From assembly GCA_027063985.1 (NCBI GenBank), contig JAMOQN010000180.1, positions 1-39,195 on the forward strand: a stretch of 39,195 nt of DNA. The letters run 5' to 3'. Position numbers and translations under genes: made by a program. Each line of letters starts with the position of its first letter. Within the stretch, counting starts at the first letter, position 1. Source of the DNA: Desulfohalobiaceae bacterium (lineage in GTDB: Bacteria; Desulfobacterota; Desulfovibrionia; Desulfovibrionales; Desulfothermaceae). Positions 9,870 through 21,449 of this stretch are shown piece after piece. Below the pieces are notes generated by a model. That model did no database searches and had not been told where the DNA came from. It saw nothing but the letters and a program-made list of their open reading frames with translations.

Positions 9870-11297
9870 CTATTTAAAGTATATTTTTATCTGATTTGTA
9901 TGTTTTTCTAATTGTCCTGGAGTTGGTTGACCAGATGTTATAATGATTTTGTCCCCTGGTTTAAATAGATCAGAGTGTTGTACAAAATTTTCCACCCTAT
10001 CTAAATGGTTGGGGATCTTGGCATCTGATAATATTGGGACAACCCCTTTCATAAAGTTTAAATATTTTATTACTTCCATGTGAGGAGTGAGGCCGTAGAT
10101 TTTTTGTTTAGGCCTGCAACTGGAGATTAATCTGGCTGTTTTTCCTGAGGTGGAGTGGCAGGCTATGCCCTTTGCATTGGCGTAGTTTGCCAGTAAACAA
10201 GCTGAATAGGCCAGATAAGAGCCAGGATCTATTTCGTGTGTTGGCTTTAATGGTTCTTTTTGTTGTTCAAAGATGTAGTTTTCTGTATTTTGCGCTATCT
10301 CTTTAATAATATTGATAACTTCAATAGGAAAGTTGCCTACAGCTGTTTCATCAGACAACATCAGACAATCTGCACCATCCATAATTGCATTTGCAACATC
10401 TGTTGTTTCTGCCCTTGTTGGTAAGGGATTATGGACCATGGAAAGTAGCATTTGAGTTGCAACTATTGCAGGCTTGTGTTGTCTGTTACATGCATTAATT
10501 ATCCTTTTTTGTATTATGGGTAAGGAGGGCAAAGGACACTCAAGTCCAAGGTCACCCCTGGCCACCATTATTCCGTCTGCGACTTCAAGTATCTCATCCA
10601 GGTTTTCAACGCCATTGGCACGTTCCAATTTTGCAATTACTGGGACAAATTTATTGTGCTTTTGTATCTCATTTTTTATATCAATGATGTCTTTTTTGTT
10701 TTGAACAAAAGATAAGGCAAATGCATCTATCCCAATCTCCATTGCCTCGTGGAGGTTCTTTTTGTCTGTGTCTGTAAGGGCAGGCAATGAGATGTGTTTT
10801 CCTGGGAAGTTAATCCCTTTATTTGAGGAAACATTCCCGCCAGATTCAACTTCTAATAGATATACTTTATCTGGCACTAGTACTTCTTCCACCCTAAATA
10901 TTGGTATTCCATCGCTTAAGATAGCCTTCATCCCAACCTTTAGCCCTTGAATGGCCTCCTTGATTTTTACTCCTAAAAAAGGAACTTCTCTGTCTTCATA
11001 TCTCTCTCTAAAAGATTCAAGACCCAGGATCGCCTTATATCCCTTTCCAAGATATAGTGGGGAATTTTTTACTTCTCCTATTCTTATTTTTGGGCCGCTT
11101 AAATCTCCCATGATAGTTATTGGGAGTCCTAATTCCAATTCAATTTCCCTTAAGGTCTCTATTATTGGTATAAACCCCTTTGGTGTGTTGTGGGAAAAAT
11201 TAAGCCTAAATATACTGACCCCCCTTAATACCATTTCCTTTAGTATCTCTTTAGATGAGGAACTAGGGCCTATTGTGGCTATTACTTTAATGTGCAT
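9870..11297 (-). CDS. pyk: Pyruvate kinase
   Basis: IKVIATIGPSSSSKEIL N-terminus; IMVARGDLGLECPLPSLPIIQKRII; KPAIVATQMLLSM; RAETTDVANAIMDGADCLMLSDETAVGNFP. Confidence 0.95.
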   Translation of the reverse strand: MHIKVIATIGPSSSSKEILKEMVLRGVSIFRLNFSHNTPKGFIPIIETLREIELELGLPITIMGDLSGPKIRIGEVKNSPLYLGKGYKAILGLESFRERYEDREVPFLGVKIKEAIQGLKVGMKAILSDGIPIFRVEEVLVPDKVYLLEVESGGNVSSNKGINFPGKHISLPALTDTDKKNLHEAMEIGIDAFALSFVQNKKDIIDIKNEIQKHNKFVPVIAKLERANGVENLDEILEVADGIMVARGDLGLECPLPSLPIIQKRIINACNRQHKPAIVATQMLLSMVHNPLPTRAETTDVANAIMDGADCLMLSDETAVGNFPIEVINIIKEIAQNTENYIFEQQKEPLKPTHEIDPGSYLAYSACLLANYANAKGIACHSTSGKTARLISSCRPKQKIYGLTPHMEVIKYLNFMKGVVPILSDAKIPNHLDRVENFVQHSDLFKPGDKIIITSGQPTPGQLEKHTNQIKIYFK

Positions 11298-11639
11298 ATA
11301 ACACCCCCCTTAATTAAATGTGCCTAAAAGCCTCTGATACAATTGAGTCAAATTTTTTTATTTTAAAAGACTATGTAACAAAAGATCTTTGTTTTGTATA
11401 GTCAAAAGGACACGTTAAGGGATTTATAGTTTTTAAGTTGCAATTTTTTACAAAATGCACATTAAGCTTAATTGGCTTATAATTTTTGAAAGAATATAGA
11501 ATGCCTTATTTTTTAAGATAATATGGATTTGTGCAAAAAAATATAGCAAAAAAATTTTTTTCCTCTTGACAAAAGATTTTTTATTGACTTATTGAGACTT
11601 CAAAAAAATTAAGTAGTTAAAAAATTGAAGGTGATGGCA

Positions 11640-11996
11640 ATGAACGTTTATTATGTTCCTGTATTGTTGTATTTGATACTTATTGTATTAATGATGTCTG
11701 CTATTGTTTTTTTATCCTCCTTGATAGGGAAGAAACCACTTACTGACATTCAGAAGATCCCCTATGAATGTGGTCTTGATCCTGCTGGACCAAAGGAAGC
11801 TTATGTGCCTATTAAATTTTATGTTATAGCCATGCTTTTTATTGTGTTTGATATTGAAGTGGTATTTTTTTATCCCTGGTTAGTTGTTTATAGGGATTTA
11901 GGTGTTGTTGGGTTTGTGGAAATGATAATATTTTTTGCTATTCTTTTAATTGGACTGTTTTATGTAATAAAGAAGGGTGCGTTAAAATGGGAATAG
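11640..11996 (+). CDS. nuoA: NADH-quinone oxidoreductase subunit A
   Basis: [42 protein letters not shown] signature. The ORF track start (TTG 11625) is probably too early; ATG 11640 follows a GAAGGTG-like RBS. Confidence 0.93.
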   Translation: MNVYYVPVLLYLILIVLMMSAIVFLSSLIGKKPLTDIQKIPYECGLDPAGPKEAYVPIKFYVIAMLFIVFDIEVVFFYPWLVVYRDLGVVGFVEMIIFFAILLIGLFYVIKKGALKWE

Positions 11997-12496
11997 AACA
12001 ATCTGGTGGTATTCTTGTAACCACACTTGAGAAGGTAGTTAATTGGGCTCGGAAGTATTCAGTATGGCCTCTTACGTTTGGTCTTGCTTGTTGTGCCATT
12101 GAGATGATTTGTACTGCAGCTGCTAGGTTTGATATTGCAAGGTTTGGTATGGAGGCCTATAGGCCCTCTCCTCGTCAAGCTGATATGATGATAGTAGCTG
12201 GAACAGTGACCAAGAAGATGTTACCAGCAGTTCTTAGGCTTTATGAGCAGATGGTGGATCCAAAGTGGGTAATGGTGATGGGGTCATGTGCAACTAGTGG
12301 TGGTGTTTTTAGGTCTTATGCGGTTGTGCAGGGTATTGATAAATATCTACCAGTAGATGTGTATGTGCCAGGGTGCCCTCCCACTCCAGATGCCTTGCTT
12401 TATGGAGTTACCAAGATTCACGAAAAAATTATGCAGGATAAGTGGCTTACCAAGAAATATGAACACATAAAGTTTCCTGAAAAAGTGAAGAGTTAG
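11987..12496 (+). CDS. nuoB: NADH-quinone oxidoreductase subunit B
   Basis: [66 protein letters not shown] (N2 cluster cysteines). Confidence 0.96.
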   Translation: MGIEQSGGILVTTLEKVVNWARKYSVWPLTFGLACCAIEMICTAAARFDIARFGMEAYRPSPRQADMMIVAGTVTKKMLPAVLRLYEQMVDPKWVMVMGSCATSGGVFRSYAVVQGIDKYLPVDVYVPGCPPTPDALLYGVTKIHEKIMQDKWLTKKYEHIKFPEKVKS

Positions 12497-12498
12497 TT

Positions 12499-12972
12499 AT
12501 GGATATAAAAAAGTACACTGAGAAAATTTTGTCTGCCTTACCAAAAGAAGCAGTAAAATCGGTTCAGGAATTTCGAGGACAGGTCTCATTGATTGTGGAG
12601 TCGGAACGTATCATAGATGTACTTAAGCTACTTAGAGATCGATTTGGATTTAGATATTTGATAGATCTAACAGCAGTAGATCACCTACCTAATGAGCCAC
12701 GTTTTGAGGTGGTTTATCACCTGTGGTGTCATGCAGAAAAAAGGCTCATTAGGGTAAAGACTTTTGCAAAGGGAGAGCCACCTACAATATCTTCGGTTGT
12801 GGGACTTTGGTCCACAGCCAATTGGCATGAAAGAGAATGTTATGATATGTTTGGTATAATTTTTGACGGACATCCTGATTTAAGAAGGATTTTGCTTTGG
12901 GAAGGGTTTGATGGTCATCCACTTAGAAAGGATTATCCAGTAGAAGGCAGAGATGAGAAAAGAAATAATTAA
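12499..12972 (+). CDS. nuoC: NADH-quinone oxidoreductase subunit C
   Basis: YLIDLTAVDHLPNEPRFEVVYHLWC, SVVGLWSTANWHERECYDMFGIIFDGHPDLRRILLWEGFDGHPLRKDYP. Confidence 0.95.
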   Translation: MDIKKYTEKILSALPKEAVKSVQEFRGQVSLIVESERIIDVLKLLRDRFGFRYLIDLTAVDHLPNEPRFEVVYHLWCHAEKRLIRVKTFAKGEPPTISSVVGLWSTANWHERECYDMFGIIFDGHPDLRRILLWEGFDGHPLRKDYPVEGRDEKRNN

Positions 12973-14122
12973 ATTAAATGTTGGTCCTCAGCATCCAAGT
13001 ACTCATGGGGTACTTAGGCTGCTTGTGGAACTTGAGGGCGAGGTAGTTGTTAGTTGTGACCCTGATATTGGGTATTTGCACAGGGGAATTGAAAAGCTCA
13101 TGGAGAATAGGACCTATCATAGGTCTATCCCCTTAACAGAAAGGGTTGATTATTTGGCTGGTGCTGCCAACAGTTTGGGTTATATTTTGGCAGTAGAAAG
13201 GCTACTTGGAATTGAAGAAATTCCACCACGTGCAAGATATATCAGGGTAATTGTGGCGGAACTCACAAGGATCGCCAGTCACCTATTTTGGTTGGCCACC
13301 CATGGCCATGACCTTGGGGCCATGACTCCTCTTTTTTATGCCCTAAGGGATAGAGAAGTGATAATGGATTTTTTTGAAAAATGGGCTGGAAAGCGGTTGT
13401 TTCCAAATATGTTTCGTGTGGGGGGCGTTGCAAAGGATTTTCCCGACGGCATGGAGCAAGAGATAAGGAAATTCGCAGAAGAATTACCAGAAAAGATGAA
13501 GGATTATGAGACCCTGCTTACCAAAAATCCCATATGGATAAACAGGACAAAGGGAGTAGGGGTACTGTCAATAGATGAAGTTTTAGATTGGGGCCTAAGT
13601 GGTCCAATGGCAAGGGGATCTGGATTGGATTTTGATATCAGAAAGGTGGATCCATATTTAGGCTATGATGAGTTTGATTTTGTAGTTCCCCTTGGGAAGA
13701 ATGGAGATACTTATGACAGATATTTAATACGCCTTGAAGAGATGAGACAGAGCTGCAGGATAATCCTTCAAGCCCTGGATAGGATGCCGAAAGGGGACAT
13801 AATGATAGATGATTATAAAGTAGCATTCCCCCCTAAAGAAAAGGTGGTAAATGGTGAATATTTAATTCCCCATTATCTGTTGGTTGTGAAGGGGTTTAAA
13901 ACTCCAAAAGGAGAGGTGTTTCATCATACAGAAGCACCAAAGGGTGAGCTTGCATTTTATATTGTAAGCGATGGGTCAGAACATCCTTACAGGGTTAAGA
14001 TAAGGACACCTTCCTTTGTGAACTTGCAGGTTATATCAAAGCTTGCAAAGGGAAGGCTCCTGTCAGATTTAATCGCACTTATAGGGACTATAGATATTGT
14101 ACTGGCAGATGTGGATAGGTAA
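12953..14122 (+). CDS. nuoD: NADH-quinone oxidoreductase subunit D
   Basis: NVGPQHPSTHGVLRLLVELEGE, DIGYLHRGIEKLMENRTYHRSIPLTERVDYLAG; C-terminal IGTIDIVLADVDR. Overlaps nuoC by 20 nt. Confidence 0.96.
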   Translation: MRKEIIKLNVGPQHPSTHGVLRLLVELEGEVVVSCDPDIGYLHRGIEKLMENRTYHRSIPLTERVDYLAGAANSLGYILAVERLLGIEEIPPRARYIRVIVAELTRIASHLFWLATHGHDLGAMTPLFYALRDREVIMDFFEKWAGKRLFPNMFRVGGVAKDFPDGMEQEIRKFAEELPEKMKDYETLLTKNPIWINRTKGVGVLSIDEVLDWGLSGPMARGSGLDFDIRKVDPYLGYDEFDFVVPLGKNGDTYDRYLIRLEEMRQSCRIILQALDRMPKGDIMIDDYKVAFPPKEKVVNGEYLIPHYLLVVKGFKTPKGEVFHHTEAPKGELAFYIVSDGSEHPYRVKIRTPSFVNLQVISKLAKGRLLSDLIALIGTIDIVLADVDR

Positions 14123-14149
14123 TAGTTTTTAACAGCCTTAAAAAGGGAA

Positions 14150-15184
14150 TTGTTTATGTCTGATACCCTAATATTCGTGATTATATCTCTAATTAAGAGT
14201 GTGGTAGTGGTTGCCCTGTTATTGTTAGGTGTGGCCATAGGTGTGTACTTAGAAAGGAGGATTTTGGGTTTTATTCATCTACGTTATGGTCCTAATCGAT
14301 GTGGGCCATTTGGAATTCTCCAGACCATTGCAGATGGTATAAAGTTATTTTTTAAACAAGATATAACTCTTCCTGTAACAGAAAGAACCCTTTATGTGGT
14401 TGCACCAATAATTGCGGGAGTTACTGCCCTTTTCCCATTTGTTGCTATTCCTTTTGCAGATAAAGTATTGCCAGATGCGATTAATTTATTTGGTAGAACA
14501 ATAGATCTAACGCAATACAGTATGAATAGGGGTGTAATTGCTGATCTACCTGGCGGAATACTCTTTATTCTCGCTGTCTCATCCCTAAGTGTATATGGAG
14601 TTCTTTTGGCTGGATGGACTTCAGACAATAAATACTCCTTTTTGGGAGGTGTGAGAGTTACTTCGCAAATGCTCAGTTATGAGCTCTTCTTAGGGGTCTC
14701 CATAATGGGTGTATTAATGGTAACTGGTTCAATCCGTATGACAGAAATCGTAGAGGCACAAAAACATATGTGGAATATAGTATATCAGCCAGTGGGCTTT
14801 ATTTTATATATGATAGCTGGTTTTGCTGAAGCGTGCAGGACCCCATTTGACTTAATTGAGTGTGAAAATGAGTTGGGATCAGGTTTTAATACAGAATATA
14901 GCTCCATGAAATTTGCCTTGTTTTATCTTGCTGAATACATTCACATTATAACTATCAGTGCAATAGCTGTAACCTTGTTTTTAGGTGGTTGGCAAGGACC
15001 ATGGCTTCCATCGGGTTTGTGGTTTATAATAAAGGTAGCTTGTTTATTTGTATTTTTCATTTGGGTGAGGGGAACCTATCCAAGGGTAAGGTTTGATCAA
15101 CTTATGAGTCTTGGTTGGAAATATTTATTTCCCATAGCCATGGCCAATCTAATTGTAACAGGGGTGTGTGTCCTTATCTCATAG
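14150..15184 (+). CDS. nuoH: NADH-quinone oxidoreductase subunit H
   Basis: YLERRILGFIHLRYGPNRCGPFGILQTIADGIKLFFKQD; AEACRTPFDLIECENELGSGFNTEYSSMKFALFYLAEY. Confidence 0.96.
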   Translation: MFMSDTLIFVIISLIKSVVVVALLLLGVAIGVYLERRILGFIHLRYGPNRCGPFGILQTIADGIKLFFKQDITLPVTERTLYVVAPIIAGVTALFPFVAIPFADKVLPDAINLFGRTIDLTQYSMNRGVIADLPGGILFILAVSSLSVYGVLLAGWTSDNKYSFLGGVRVTSQMLSYELFLGVSIMGVLMVTGSIRMTEIVEAQKHMWNIVYQPVGFILYMIAGFAEACRTPFDLIECENELGSGFNTEYSSMKFALFYLAEYIHIITISAIAVTLFLGGWQGPWLPSGLWFIIKVACLFVFFIWVRGTYPRVRFDQLMSLGWKYLFPIAMANLIVTGVCVLIS

Positions 15185-15193
15185 AGGAGTTTT

Positions 15194-15610
15194 TTGAGCA
15201 TGGTTAGAACTATAATTTCTCCATTGGTGCAGGGACTAAAGAAGACCTTTGAAAAGGCCGTTAGTAAAAAAATAACTGTTCAATATCCTGAAGAAAAAAG
15301 AGATATACCAGAGCGATTTAGGGGACGGCCAAGACTAGTTCTTGATGAAAACGGAAAGATTAAATGTGTTGTTTGTTCACTGTGTGTGGCCGTGTGTCCG
15401 CCTCAGGCCATTTATATTGAAGCTGATGAGGGAGCGGATCCTTCCATTAGATATCCTAAAAAATATATAATTGATTTGGGTAGGTGCATATATTGTGGTT
15501 ATTGTGAACAGGTCTGCCCCAAAGAGGCCATTAAATTGAGCAAGGAATACGAATTGGCTCAGTATGAGAGGTCAAAATTAATATATGATTTACCAAAGCT
15601 AATAAAGTAA
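15194..15610 (+). CDS. nuoI: NADH-quinone oxidoreductase subunit I (2x[4Fe-4S])
   Basis: CVVCSLCVAVCPPQAI and CIYCGYCEQVCPKEAI ferredoxin motifs; position after nuoH. Start may be ATG 15200. Confidence 0.93.
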   Translation: MSMVRTIISPLVQGLKKTFEKAVSKKITVQYPEEKRDIPERFRGRPRLVLDENGKIKCVVCSLCVAVCPPQAIYIEADEGADPSIRYPKKYIIDLGRCIYCGYCEQVCPKEAIKLSKEYELAQYERSKLIYDLPKLIK

Positions 15611-15622
15611 AGGGTAATTAAG

Positions 15623-16141
15623 ATGGAGATGCTTTTATTTTTCTTTTTTGCAATTGTTTGTGTTATATCCTCATTATGTGTTGTATTTTTTAAAAATCCA
15701 GTCAAGAGTGCTATAAGTCTTATTGTTAATTTCTTTTCAATGGGTGCCATATATATTATTTTAAATGCAGAGTTTATAGGTTTGATGCAGGTTTTAGTTT
15801 ATGCTGGTGCCATTATGGTCTTATTTTTGTTTATTATTATGTTATTAGATGTAAAACATACCACCAAAGAAAGAGTTTATTTTAAGAATAACTTATCAGT
15901 AGTTTTATGTTTTTGTTTTATCTTTTTGGCAATAATATTTTCAGTGGCCACATCCTTATATAATGCAGGATTAATGAAAGGCCTAAACGGTCTTGATTGG
16001 ATGTTTTTAGATAATAGTAATACAAAGGCAATTGGAAAAGTTCTTTTTAGCAAGTATTTACTTCCTTTTGAAGTAACCTCACTTTTACTTTTAGTGGCAG
16101 CAATTGGAATATTAGTTTTAGGTAAGAAAAAAAATACATAA
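15623..16141 (+). CDS. nuoJ: NADH-quinone oxidoreductase subunit J
   Basis: FKNPVKSAISLIVNFFSMGAIYIILNAEFIGLMQVLVYAGAIMVLFLFIIMLLD signature. Confidence 0.94.
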   Translation: MEMLLFFFFAIVCVISSLCVVFFKNPVKSAISLIVNFFSMGAIYIILNAEFIGLMQVLVYAGAIMVLFLFIIMLLDVKHTTKERVYFKNNLSVVLCFCFIFLAIIFSVATSLYNAGLMKGLNGLDWMFLDNSNTKAIGKVLFSKYLLPFEVTSLLLLVAAIGILVLGKKKNT

Positions 16142-16147
16142 GAGGAT

Positions 16148-16456
16148 TTGGTTATGATACCGTTAAGTTATTTACTTATGCTAAGTGCTATTTTGTTTAC
16201 CATAGGAGTTCTAGGTGTCCTATTTAAAAGAAATACAATAGTTATATTTATGTCAATTGAGCTCATGTTGAATTCGGCAAATTTAAGTTTTGTTGCTTTT
16301 TCAAGGTATTTAGGTAATTTGAATGGGCAGGTATATGTATTTTTCGTGATGGTTGTTGCTGCAGCAGAGGTAGCAATTGGTCTTGCAATAATAGTTAACA
16401 TGTATAAAAACTTTAAGTCCATATCAGCAGACAGAGCAAATCTTTTAAAATGGTAA
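16148..16456 (+). CDS. nuoK: NADH-quinone oxidoreductase subunit K
   Basis: [67 protein letters not shown]. Confidence 0.95.
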   Translation: MVMIPLSYLLMLSAILFTIGVLGVLFKRNTIVIFMSIELMLNSANLSFVAFSRYLGNLNGQVYVFFVMVVAAAEVAIGLAIIVNMYKNFKSISADRANLLKW

Positions 16457-16468
16457 AGGGATAGGCTA

Positions 16469-18388
16469 ATGATGAAATACGTTTGGCTAATAGTTTTTTT
16501 TCCATTTTTAGGATTTTTAATAAATGGTTTTTTTGGCAGGCATTTTAAAAGAGAGGTAGTGGCTACCATTGCGGCATGTGCAATTGGTCTAGCATTTGTA
16601 TGTGGAATATATACGCTTTTTGATCTCTTGAAATTGCCCCCACATTCACGTGTAGTTGAGGTAGTTTATTTTGATTGGATAAAGGCTGGTAAATTGAGTA
16701 TTCCAGCTGGATTTTTAATAGATCCATTGACCATGGTAATGGTCTTAGTTGTGAGTGGTGTAAGCTTTTTGATTCACATCTATGCTGGTGAGTACATGGA
16801 GGAAGATCCAGGATATGTTCGATTCTTTGTGTATTTAAATCTTTTTGTCTCAATGATGCTAACTCTTGTTATGGCAAATAATTTCCTCCTTATGTTTGTT
16901 GGTTGGGAGGGAGTAGGTCTTTGTTCCTATCTATTAATAGGATTTTGGTTTGAAAAGGACTCTGCGTCAAATGCTGGAAAAAAAGCATTTATTGTCAACA
17001 GGGTTGGAGATTTTGGCTTTTTGGTTGGAATGTTTATAATCTTTTCTGCATTTCATACCCTTAATTTTAGAGAAGTCTTTGAAAAAGCTCCAGAGATGTT
17101 TACGGTTGGGAGTACCACCATCACCTTGGCTACACTTTGCCTATTCTTAGGAGCTACTGGAAAGTCTGCACAAATACCATTGTATGTGTGGTTGCCAGAT
17201 GCGATGGAAGGTCCAACACCTGTATCTGCATTAATTCACGCTGCAACCATGGTTACAGCAGGTGTTTATATGATGGCAAGGTGCAGTGTATTATATGCCT
17301 TGGCGCCATTTTCCCTGGGGGTTGCAGGAACAATTGGTGCATTGACTGCTGTGTTTGCAGCATCAATGGCGTTGGTGCAGGTGGATATGAAGAGGGTGTT
17401 GGCGTATTCTACTATTAGTCAGATTGGTTATATGGTTTTGGGTTGTGGAGTAGGTGCCTTTGCAGCTGGTATTTTTCACCTCATGACCCATGCCTTTTTT
17501 AAGGCCTTACTATTTTTGGGTGCTGGAAGTGTCTCCCATGCACTTGCTGGTGAGCTAGACATTAGAAAAATGGGAGGGTTATATAAAAAGTTGCCAATCA
17601 CCCATATAACATTTCTTTCAGCGACCTTGGCAATATCAGGTATAATTCCATTTGCCGGGTTTTTTAGTAAAGATGAGATACTTTTTGAGACCTTTATTGG
17701 ACATCATTATATTTTGTATTTGCTAGGGATCGTAGGTGCACTTATGACCGCGTTTTACATGTTCAGGCTTTATTTTATAGCATTTCATGGCGAGTCCAGG
17801 GTCGATCCAGAGGTAGAAAAACATATCCATGAGCCATCATGGAGAATGGCCTTGCCCCTTTGTGTATTGGGGATATTGTCCCTTATAGGTGGTTGGATTC
17901 AGTTGCCATTTTTCCACAACTTAAAGATCCTAGGTGGATTTCTAGAGCCTGTCTTTCATCATGCCCATGAGATTGGAGGCATGGAACACGGGACAGAGGT
18001 TGGAATGTGGTTAGAAGGCGCTTTGATGGCTCTATCTTTAGTTGTTGCCCTTATGGGTATATGCATAGCATATAACTTTTATATTAAAAATCCAGAGCTT
18101 CCAAAAAGATTGGCGGAGAAGTTTGTTGGGTTATACACATTACTGTTTAATAAATACTATATAGATGAATTATATCAAAAAATTGTGGTAAGACCATTAT
18201 ATAATCTTAGTTTAGGCCTTTCATATGTTGTTGATCAACATATTATAGATGCTGCAGTTAACGGCACAGGCAAGGGTATGGTTTATGGATCATCTCTACT
18301 AAGGCGTGTTAACACAGGTTATGTACAATTTTATGGGTTGATAATGTTTATTGGGGCAGTTGTGGTATTGCTCGTAAATATATTTTAA
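16469..18388 (+). CDS. nuoL: NADH-quinone oxidoreductase subunit L
   Basis: FVGWEGVGLCSYLLIGFWF, GKSAQIPLYVWLPDAMEGPTPVSALIHAATMVTAGVYMMAR, C-terminal lateral-helix region. Confidence 0.96.
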   Translation: MMKYVWLIVFFPFLGFLINGFFGRHFKREVVATIAACAIGLAFVCGIYTLFDLLKLPPHSRVVEVVYFDWIKAGKLSIPAGFLIDPLTMVMVLVVSGVSFLIHIYAGEYMEEDPGYVRFFVYLNLFVSMMLTLVMANNFLLMFVGWEGVGLCSYLLIGFWFEKDSASNAGKKAFIVNRVGDFGFLVGMFIIFSAFHTLNFREVFEKAPEMFTVGSTTITLATLCLFLGATGKSAQIPLYVWLPDAMEGPTPVSALIHAATMVTAGVYMMARCSVLYALAPFSLGVAGTIGALTAVFAASMALVQVDMKRVLAYSTISQIGYMVLGCGVGAFAAGIFHLMTHAFFKALLFLGAGSVSHALAGELDIRKMGGLYKKLPITHITFLSATLAISGIIPFAGFFSKDEILFETFIGHHYILYLLGIVGALMTAFYMFRLYFIAFHGESRVDPEVEKHIHEPSWRMALPLCVLGILSLIGGWIQLPFFHNLKILGGFLEPVFHHAHEIGGMEHGTEVGMWLEGALMALSLVVALMGICIAYNFYIKNPELPKRLAEKFVGLYTLLFNKYYIDELYQKIVVRPLYNLSLGLSYVVDQHIIDAAVNGTGKGMVYGSSLLRRVNTGYVQFYGLIMFIGAVVVLLVNIF

Positions 18389-18409
18389 AAACAGGAAAGG
18401 TTTAAAGTT

Positions 18410-19966
18410 ATGCATGAATTGAACTTTCCCATACTATCATTAATAACATTCTTTCCATTGGTGGGAATAATATTAATTGCCTTTACAGAGAGAGAAGACG
18501 AATATCTCCAAAAATGGATCGCCTTTTGGACCACGTTAATTAATTTTATTATTTCGTTGCCTTTGTTTTTCTATTTTAAAGATACTGCCAAGTTTCAGTT
18601 TGTTGAAAAGATTAACTGGATTCCATCTTTTGGAATAAGTTATCATGTGGGGATTGATGGTATAAGCCTTTTGTTGGTTTTGCTCACTACTTTTTTATGT
18701 CCAATATGTATAGCTGCTTGTTGGAGTGATATAAAAGATAAGGTTAAAGAATTTCTTATTTGTTTCCTGTTCTTAGAAGTTTCCATGATAGGTGTTTTTT
18801 GTGCCCTGGATATGTTCTTATTTTATATATTCTGGGAACTTATGTTGATTCCCATGTTTTTGCTCATATTGGTGTGGGGTGCACCAGCCAGGAGAAGGTA
18901 TGCGGCAATTAAATTTTTTCTATATACCATGGCTGGTTCCATGATGATGCTGGTTGGGATTTTAGTTCTCTATTTTTACAATGCCAAGGTGACTGGGGAA
19001 TATACCTTTGATCTTTTAAAACTCATGAAATTAGATTTGCCTTTTCATCTCCAATACTGGTTATTTTTAGCCTTTGGAATAGCGTTCGCTATCAAGGTTC
19101 CCATGTTTCCATTTCATACATGGCTGCCAGATGCACATACTGAGGCTCCAACAGTAGGTAGTGTAATTCTTGCAGGTGTATTGCTGAAGATGGGAACTTA
19201 TGGTTTTGTGAGGTTTAATCTAACTCTATTTCCCAATGCTTCTGTGTATTTTATGCAACTTATGGCAATATTAGCCATAATAGGAATTATATATGGTGCT
19301 TTTATGTGCTTAGTTCAAAAGGACTTAAAGAGGCTCATTGCATACTCAAGCGTGAGTCATTTAGGTTTCGTTATGTTGGGTGTTTTTGCCCTAAATATGC
19401 AGGGGCTCAGTGGTGGTTTGATTCAGATGATAAATCATGGACTTTCAACAGGGGCTCTCTTTTTGTTGGTTGGAATGATTTATGAGCGCAGACATACAAG
19501 GCTGATAGCTGAATTTGGTGGGTTAGCAAAGCCACTTCCAATGTTTGCCACCTTATTTATGATAGTTACCCTATCTTCCATCGGACTTCCAGGATTAAAT
19601 GGATTTATAGGTGAATTTTTAATAATGGTAGGAGCATTTAGAGCAAAATGGTGGTTTGGAGTTTTGGCAGCAACAGGTGTGATATTGGCAGCCTGGTACA
19701 TGCTATGGATGTACCAGAGAGTAATGTTTGGGAAGGTGACAAAGAAGGAGAATCTAAATATAAAGGACCTGGTCCCTAGGGAGATAAGCCTCTTGGTTCC
19801 CTTAATAGTATTTATTGTTTGGATAGGGGTACATCCCAATACATTTTTATCAAAAATGGAGCCATCTATAAAGCAGATAGTATTAAAGTATGAGAAAATA
19901 AATAAAAAACAAGTGGATATGGCAGGTATTAACATCTTGAAAATTATAAAGGGCGAAAGATCATGA
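18410..19966 (+). CDS. nuoM: NADH-quinone oxidoreductase subunit M
   Basis: [69 protein letters not shown]. Confidence 0.96.
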   Translation: MHELNFPILSLITFFPLVGIILIAFTEREDEYLQKWIAFWTTLINFIISLPLFFYFKDTAKFQFVEKINWIPSFGISYHVGIDGISLLLVLLTTFLCPICIAACWSDIKDKVKEFLICFLFLEVSMIGVFCALDMFLFYIFWELMLIPMFLLILVWGAPARRRYAAIKFFLYTMAGSMMMLVGILVLYFYNAKVTGEYTFDLLKLMKLDLPFHLQYWLFLAFGIAFAIKVPMFPFHTWLPDAHTEAPTVGSVILAGVLLKMGTYGFVRFNLTLFPNASVYFMQLMAILAIIGIIYGAFMCLVQKDLKRLIAYSSVSHLGFVMLGVFALNMQGLSGGLIQMINHGLSTGALFLLVGMIYERRHTRLIAEFGGLAKPLPMFATLFMIVTLSSIGLPGLNGFIGEFLIMVGAFRAKWWFGVLAATGVILAAWYMLWMYQRVMFGKVTKKENLNIKDLVPREISLLVPLIVFIVWIGVHPNTFLSKMEPSIKQIVLKYEKINKKQVDMAGINILKIIKGERS

Positions 19967-21423
19967 TATCAGGAATCCAGTATCTTAAAGATAGCGTTGG
20001 ATTTTTACCGTTTTTGATTTTGGTGGTTTCAGGGCTAATTATATTACTTGGCTCAGCAGAAACAGCCAGACGGGAAAGTGGTCGTTATGGCAGTGGTGTT
20101 GCCATTGTTGGCACTCTCCTGGCGATGTTCAGCTTGTATTTTTTATATGGTTTAAAAAAACGAGCGTTATTTAATGATATGCTCATAATCGATAATTTTT
20201 CACTATTTTTGACTGCTACTATTCTAATAGCGACTTTGGTAGTAATACTTATCTCTAGAAATGCTATTGCAAAGGATGGAGCTGAGATAAATGAGTACTA
20301 TATGCTTCTTTTATTTAGCTCAGCAGGTATGATTCTTATGGTGCAGTCTATAAATCTTATTATGGTATTTTTGGCTTTAGAGATATTTTCGCTTGGTATA
20401 TACGTTCTAGTAGGTATCACAAAACAGAAGAAGGTCTCTACAGAGGCGTCCTTAAAATATCTTCTTTTGGGAGCTTTTGCAGCGGCATTCTTTTTGTATG
20501 GACTAACATATATCTATGGCGCAACAGGGACTCTTGATCTGATAAAGATTGCAAAAATAGTATCTGAGGGACAGGTTACCTCTAATACATATCTAGTATT
20601 GGGTGCTTCCTTAGTGCTATGTGGGATTGCATTTAAAATAGCCTTGGTACCATTTCATATGTGGACGCCAGATGTGTATGAAGGAGCGCCCACTCCTATT
20701 ACAGCCTATATGGCGGTAGGGGTTAAGGCAGCTGCGTTTGCAGTATTTATTAGGGTTTTTGGGCATGCATTGCCAAAATTTAATATTGAGTGGAATACTC
20801 TGCTTTGGATATTGGCTGTTTTGACTATGACAGTGGGGAATATATGTGCCTTATTACAAGATAGTTTAAAAAGGTTGCTTGCATATTCCTCAATAGCTCA
20901 TGCAGGTTACATTTTTGTAGCAATAGTAGCAGGATCCCAGTATGGATATGGTGCAATACTCTATTATCTTTTAGTATATACATTTATGAATTTAGGGGCG
21001 TTCGGTGTGGTAGTGTATGTTGAGAATCTCCTTGGACAAAAGGACAATATAGATTCTTTTAAGGGTTTTGGATTCAGGAGACCTGTTATAGGGTTATGCA
21101 TGGCAGTATTTTTATGTTCACTGATGGGACTTCCACCTACTGGTGGTTTTGTAGCAAAATTTGCAGTTTTTAGTTCTGCTATAAAGGCAGGGTATGTTTG
21201 GTTAGTGATAATAGGTGTTTTAAATAGTGCAGTAGCGGCCTATTACTACTTAAAGGTGATAGTAGTTATGTATACAAGGTCAGAGACAGCCGTTGAGGTT
21301 ATCTCTCCAAAGGGGAGTATATATAATGGCATAGGCTTAATCATTTCTTTGGCTGGAACTTTAATGTTGGGCATTCTCCCTCATAAGGTCTTGGAAATAG
21401 CTATCAAGGCTGTTTCTCTTTAA
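19963..21423 (+). CDS. nuoN: NADH-quinone oxidoreductase subunit N
   Basis: [56 protein letters not shown]; overlaps nuoM (ATGA). Confidence 0.95.
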   Translation: MISGIQYLKDSVGFLPFLILVVSGLIILLGSAETARRESGRYGSGVAIVGTLLAMFSLYFLYGLKKRALFNDMLIIDNFSLFLTATILIATLVVILISRNAIAKDGAEINEYYMLLLFSSAGMILMVQSINLIMVFLALEIFSLGIYVLVGITKQKKVSTEASLKYLLLGAFAAAFFLYGLTYIYGATGTLDLIKIAKIVSEGQVTSNTYLVLGASLVLCGIAFKIALVPFHMWTPDVYEGAPTPITAYMAVGVKAAAFAVFIRVFGHALPKFNIEWNTLLWILAVLTMTVGNICALLQDSLKRLLAYSSIAHAGYIFVAIVAGSQYGYGAILYYLLVYTFMNLGAFGVVVYVENLLGQKDNIDSFKGFGFRRPVIGLCMAVFLCSLMGLPPTGGFVAKFAVFSSAIKAGYVWLVIIGVLNSAVAAYYYLKVIVVMYTRSETAVEVISPKGSIYNGIGLIISLAGTLMLGILPHKVLEIAIKAVSL

Positions 21424-21449
21424 TTATATGATTAAAAGGAGCCTTTTAT

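Noticed and set aside
11566-11594. Sigma-70 promoter for nuoA (TTGACA at 11566)
   Set aside because: No convincing -10 hexamer at 16-18 nt spacing; the AT-rich context makes chance matches likely.
17137-17418. Plus-strand out-of-frame ORF inside nuoL (Cys-rich)
   Set aside because: Overlaps the well-conserved nuoL core in another frame; Cys richness comes from frame-shifted TGT/TGC codons.
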